Notes under the pieces: generated by a model
What the model saw: the letters and a program-made list of their open reading frames with translations, nothing else
What the model was told of the DNA's origin: nothing
Database searches by the model: none
Part shown: positions 17,293 through 18,850 of the stretch, piece after piece
How positions within the stretch are numbered: the stretch's first letter is position 1
Layout of the letters: the number at the start of each line of letters is the position of its first letter
NCBI GenBank assembly: GCA_038231615.1
Contig: JBBRLA010000083.1
Span: 1 to 18,850, forward strand
Origin: JBBRLA01 sp038231615
GTDB taxonomy: Bacteria > Myxococcota_A > Polyangia > Palsa-1104 > JAEUJZ01
Direction: 5' to 3'
Length of the DNA stretch: 18,850 nt
Position numbers and translations under genes: made by a program

Positions 17293-18850
17293 TCAGCGCA
17301 CCGCCATCTTGCTTCTGCCGCCGTGCTGCGAGAGGCGCGAGCGGAGTTGCATGCGCACCAGGCTTCCGTCAAACTCCCCGGGCGTCAGGGGCTGGTACCA
17401 GTGTTGCGCCCACAGGGCCATCTGCGACGGACGGGCCTTCTGCCACATTTCGGGGTCCAGGTGCGCGAACGGCTCCACGTGCTGCGACAGGTGCCGGATC
17501 ACCCGCTCCGACCCCGTCGGGAAGAGCCCCACCCCATCCAGTTCGGAGAGCGTGCTGTGCGGCACCTTCACCGGGTACTGGCTCGACAAGATCATCGAGG
17601 TCCGCAGGTGCCGCCGCCCCTTGATGATGCGCTCGACCAGTTGCCGCGGCACTTTGTGCTCCAAAATGATGTGCGCCTCGTCCAGCACGATGAGCAGGTT
17701 GCACGGCAGCTCGTCGTCTCCCAGCACCAGTGTGTTGAGGACGCTGATGACATGCTGCATGAGGGTCGCCGTGGTCACGAAGCTGTCCCGCAGATCGATG
17801 TTGATCACGCGCCCCGGGAACACCATGCCCCGCAGGTGCGCGGCGTCGTGGATGTGCGCGCCGGCCAGGACGAAGCGGCGGCGCACGGTGTTGCGCAGGT
17901 ACTTGTTGCGGTAGGGGTAAAGCTCCACCGCCCGCCGGACATCGTCCTTGGTGAACTTCTTGCCCAGGGTGCCCAGCATGTTGCCGATCTCTTCATGGAG
18001 CAGCGACTCGTCGTTGTCGCGCAGGGCCATGAAGCCCGAGAGGCCCTCGATGCCCAGCTCGCCGCACGAATGCTTCAGGCCGACGGTGCGGCAGAAGGGG
18101 TGGGCGCGGTGCAGGCGCAGGGCCTGCTGGTCCAGGGCGAAGGCTACGATGTCCTCGATGCCCTGGGGCAGCGTGTGGAAGACGTTGACCAGCCGGGCGA
18201 CTTCGGCGGGGTCGCCGTTGGGGAAGCGGGCGTCCAGGAACTCGGAGCCGTGGCTGCCGCCGCCGTGGCGCCCGACGCTGATGACGATAACGCAGAGGGG
18301 CGCGGGCAGAAGGCCCAGGTGCGGGTTTGCGATCACGGCGTTTTCGATGTGGACCGCGACTGCGTAAGATTTTCCCATTCCAGGCGGGCCGAAATATCCG
18401 TGAGCGAAGGGTTCGTTGTAGTCCTGGGCGATGATCTCGTTTCTGCGCAAGCAGGTGCCGATGGCGCCGTACTGCAGGGAAGGGGCCCTGGCGCCCGAGG
18501 TGGCATAGATGGTGGGGATGCGGGCTGGGTCGTCCTTCCAGCCGGGTGGCAGGGTGATGCACAGGGGCGGCATGCGGGGCGTGGCGGCCGGAATGTCGTA
18601 GGGGGGCGGGTCGTCGTCTTTTTCTTCGGCGAGGGGCTCTTCAGAAGTCGAGGGGCCGCTATCGGAGAGGGCGGCGTCAAGATCGGCGGCGGCGGGGTCC
18701 AGGCCGGCGGCGGGATCCAGGCCGGCGGTGGGGGCCGATCGCGATCGGCGGGCACGGCGGGTGTTCTGTCTGGGTGCTGCCGCGGGCTTCGGGCCCCTGG
18801 GCGTCGTCGGCTCCGGGACGCCGACCGCCGCGATCGGTGTGTCACCCCCC
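17293..18850 (-). CDS. HerA/VirD4-like P-loop ATPase, N-terminus beyond the right edge
   Basis: The frame is open from the stop at 17293 to the window's right end, at least 518 residues. The part before the internal Met at 18573 codes for a disordered segment (Pro/Ala/Arg-rich, then LDPAAGLDPAAADLDAALSD, then acidic EEPLAEEKDDD), so the true start lies outside. The ATPase core has Walker A GPPGMGKSYAV (18390-18367 for the loop), Walker B LLIVLDEAHIIL, and the sensor-like strand MILSSQYPVKVP. This order and spacing resemble HerA, TraG/VirD4 and related DUF87-type motor ATPases that act on DNA or move proteins. Before Walker B comes a long insert with NKYLRNTVRRRFVLAGAHIH. No NurA nuclease or conjugation gene is in the window, so the pathway is open. 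It is convergent with the ligase-like gene, with 33 bases between stops. Confidence 0.78.
   Translation of the reverse strand, partial: GGDTPIAAVGVPEPTTPRGPKPAAAPRQNTRRARRSRSAPTAGLDPAAGLDPAAADLDAALSDSGPSTSEEPLAEEKDDDPPPYDIPAATPRMPPLCITLPPGWKDDPARIPTIYATSGARAPSLQYGAIGTCLRRNEIIAQDYNEPFAHGYFGPPGMGKSYAVAVHIENAVIANPHLGLLPAPLCVIVISVGRHGGGSHGSEFLDARFPNGDPAEVARLVNVFHTLPQGIEDIVAFALDQQALRLHRAHPFCRTVGLKHSCGELGIEGLSGFMALRDNDESLLHEEIGNMLGTLGKKFTKDDVRRAVELYPYRNKYLRNTVRRRFVLAGAHIHDAAHLRGMVFPGRVINIDLRDSFVTTATLMQHVISVLNTLVLGDDELPCNLLIVLDEAHIILEHKVPRQLVERIIKGRRHLRTSMILSSQYPVKVPHSTLSELDGVGLFPTGSERVIRHLSQHVEPFAHLDPEMWQKARPSQMALWAQHWYQPLTPGEFDGSLVRMQLRSRLSQHGGRSKMAVR

Noticed and set aside
18734..18749. A 16-base perfect palindrome GCCGATCGCGATCGGC
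   Set aside because: It lies inside the coding sequence for the ATPase's Arg/Ser-rich segment and is built of short CG-rich words; no regulatory context is visible.

Overview
The window is a high-GC bacterial chromosome segment. GTG and TTG starts are used beside ATG, and third positions are strongly GC-biased. Cysteine-rich secreted modules, many exported proteins of unknown function, HEAT/TPR proteins and a SxtJ-type carbamoyltransferase cluster suggest Myxococcota or a related former deltaproteobacterial lineage. That assignment is inference; there is no rRNA or other marker here. I found no tRNA, rRNA, CRISPR array, transposase or integrase.

Left part (1-1619): two minus-strand genes for exported proteins. 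One runs off the left edge and has two small inverted repeats at and upstream of its start. The other carries an AMIN-like domain. A 247 bp divergent intergenic region (1373-1619) holds a plausible sigma70-type promoter and a near-perfect Shine-Dalgarno site for the next gene.

Plus-strand block (1620-5404): a secreted, probably lipid-anchored protein with four cysteine-rich modules, then three housekeeping genes in close order. These are pdxJ (vitamin B6 synthesis), acpS (acyl carrier protein activation) and a fused nnrE-nnrD (NAD(P)HX repair).

Minus-strand block (11947 down to 5435): five genes with gaps or overlaps of +19, -4, +65 and -11 bases, which looks like one operon. In order they encode a MaoC-type hydratase, an exported protein with an internal domain duplication, a 73-residue orphan, a TPR-HEAT scaffold, and a long exported HEAT-repeat protein. 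The last carries a 30 bp in-frame tandem repeat and a different C-terminal domain. I cannot assign a job to this cluster; it is the least explained part of the window.

Plus-strand block (12044-17259): carbamoyltransferase, SxtJ-like membrane protein, a 52-residue DUF5989-type membrane peptide, a zinc-ribbon methyltransferase, and an O-antigen ligase/polymerase-like membrane protein. They are overlapping or closely spaced. The simplest reading is a module that carbamoylates and methylates a sugar or lipid-linked glycan and then transfers or polymerises it at the membrane.

Right edge (17293-18850, minus): a HerA/VirD4-like P-loop ATPase behind a long disordered N-terminal segment, continuing beyond the window.
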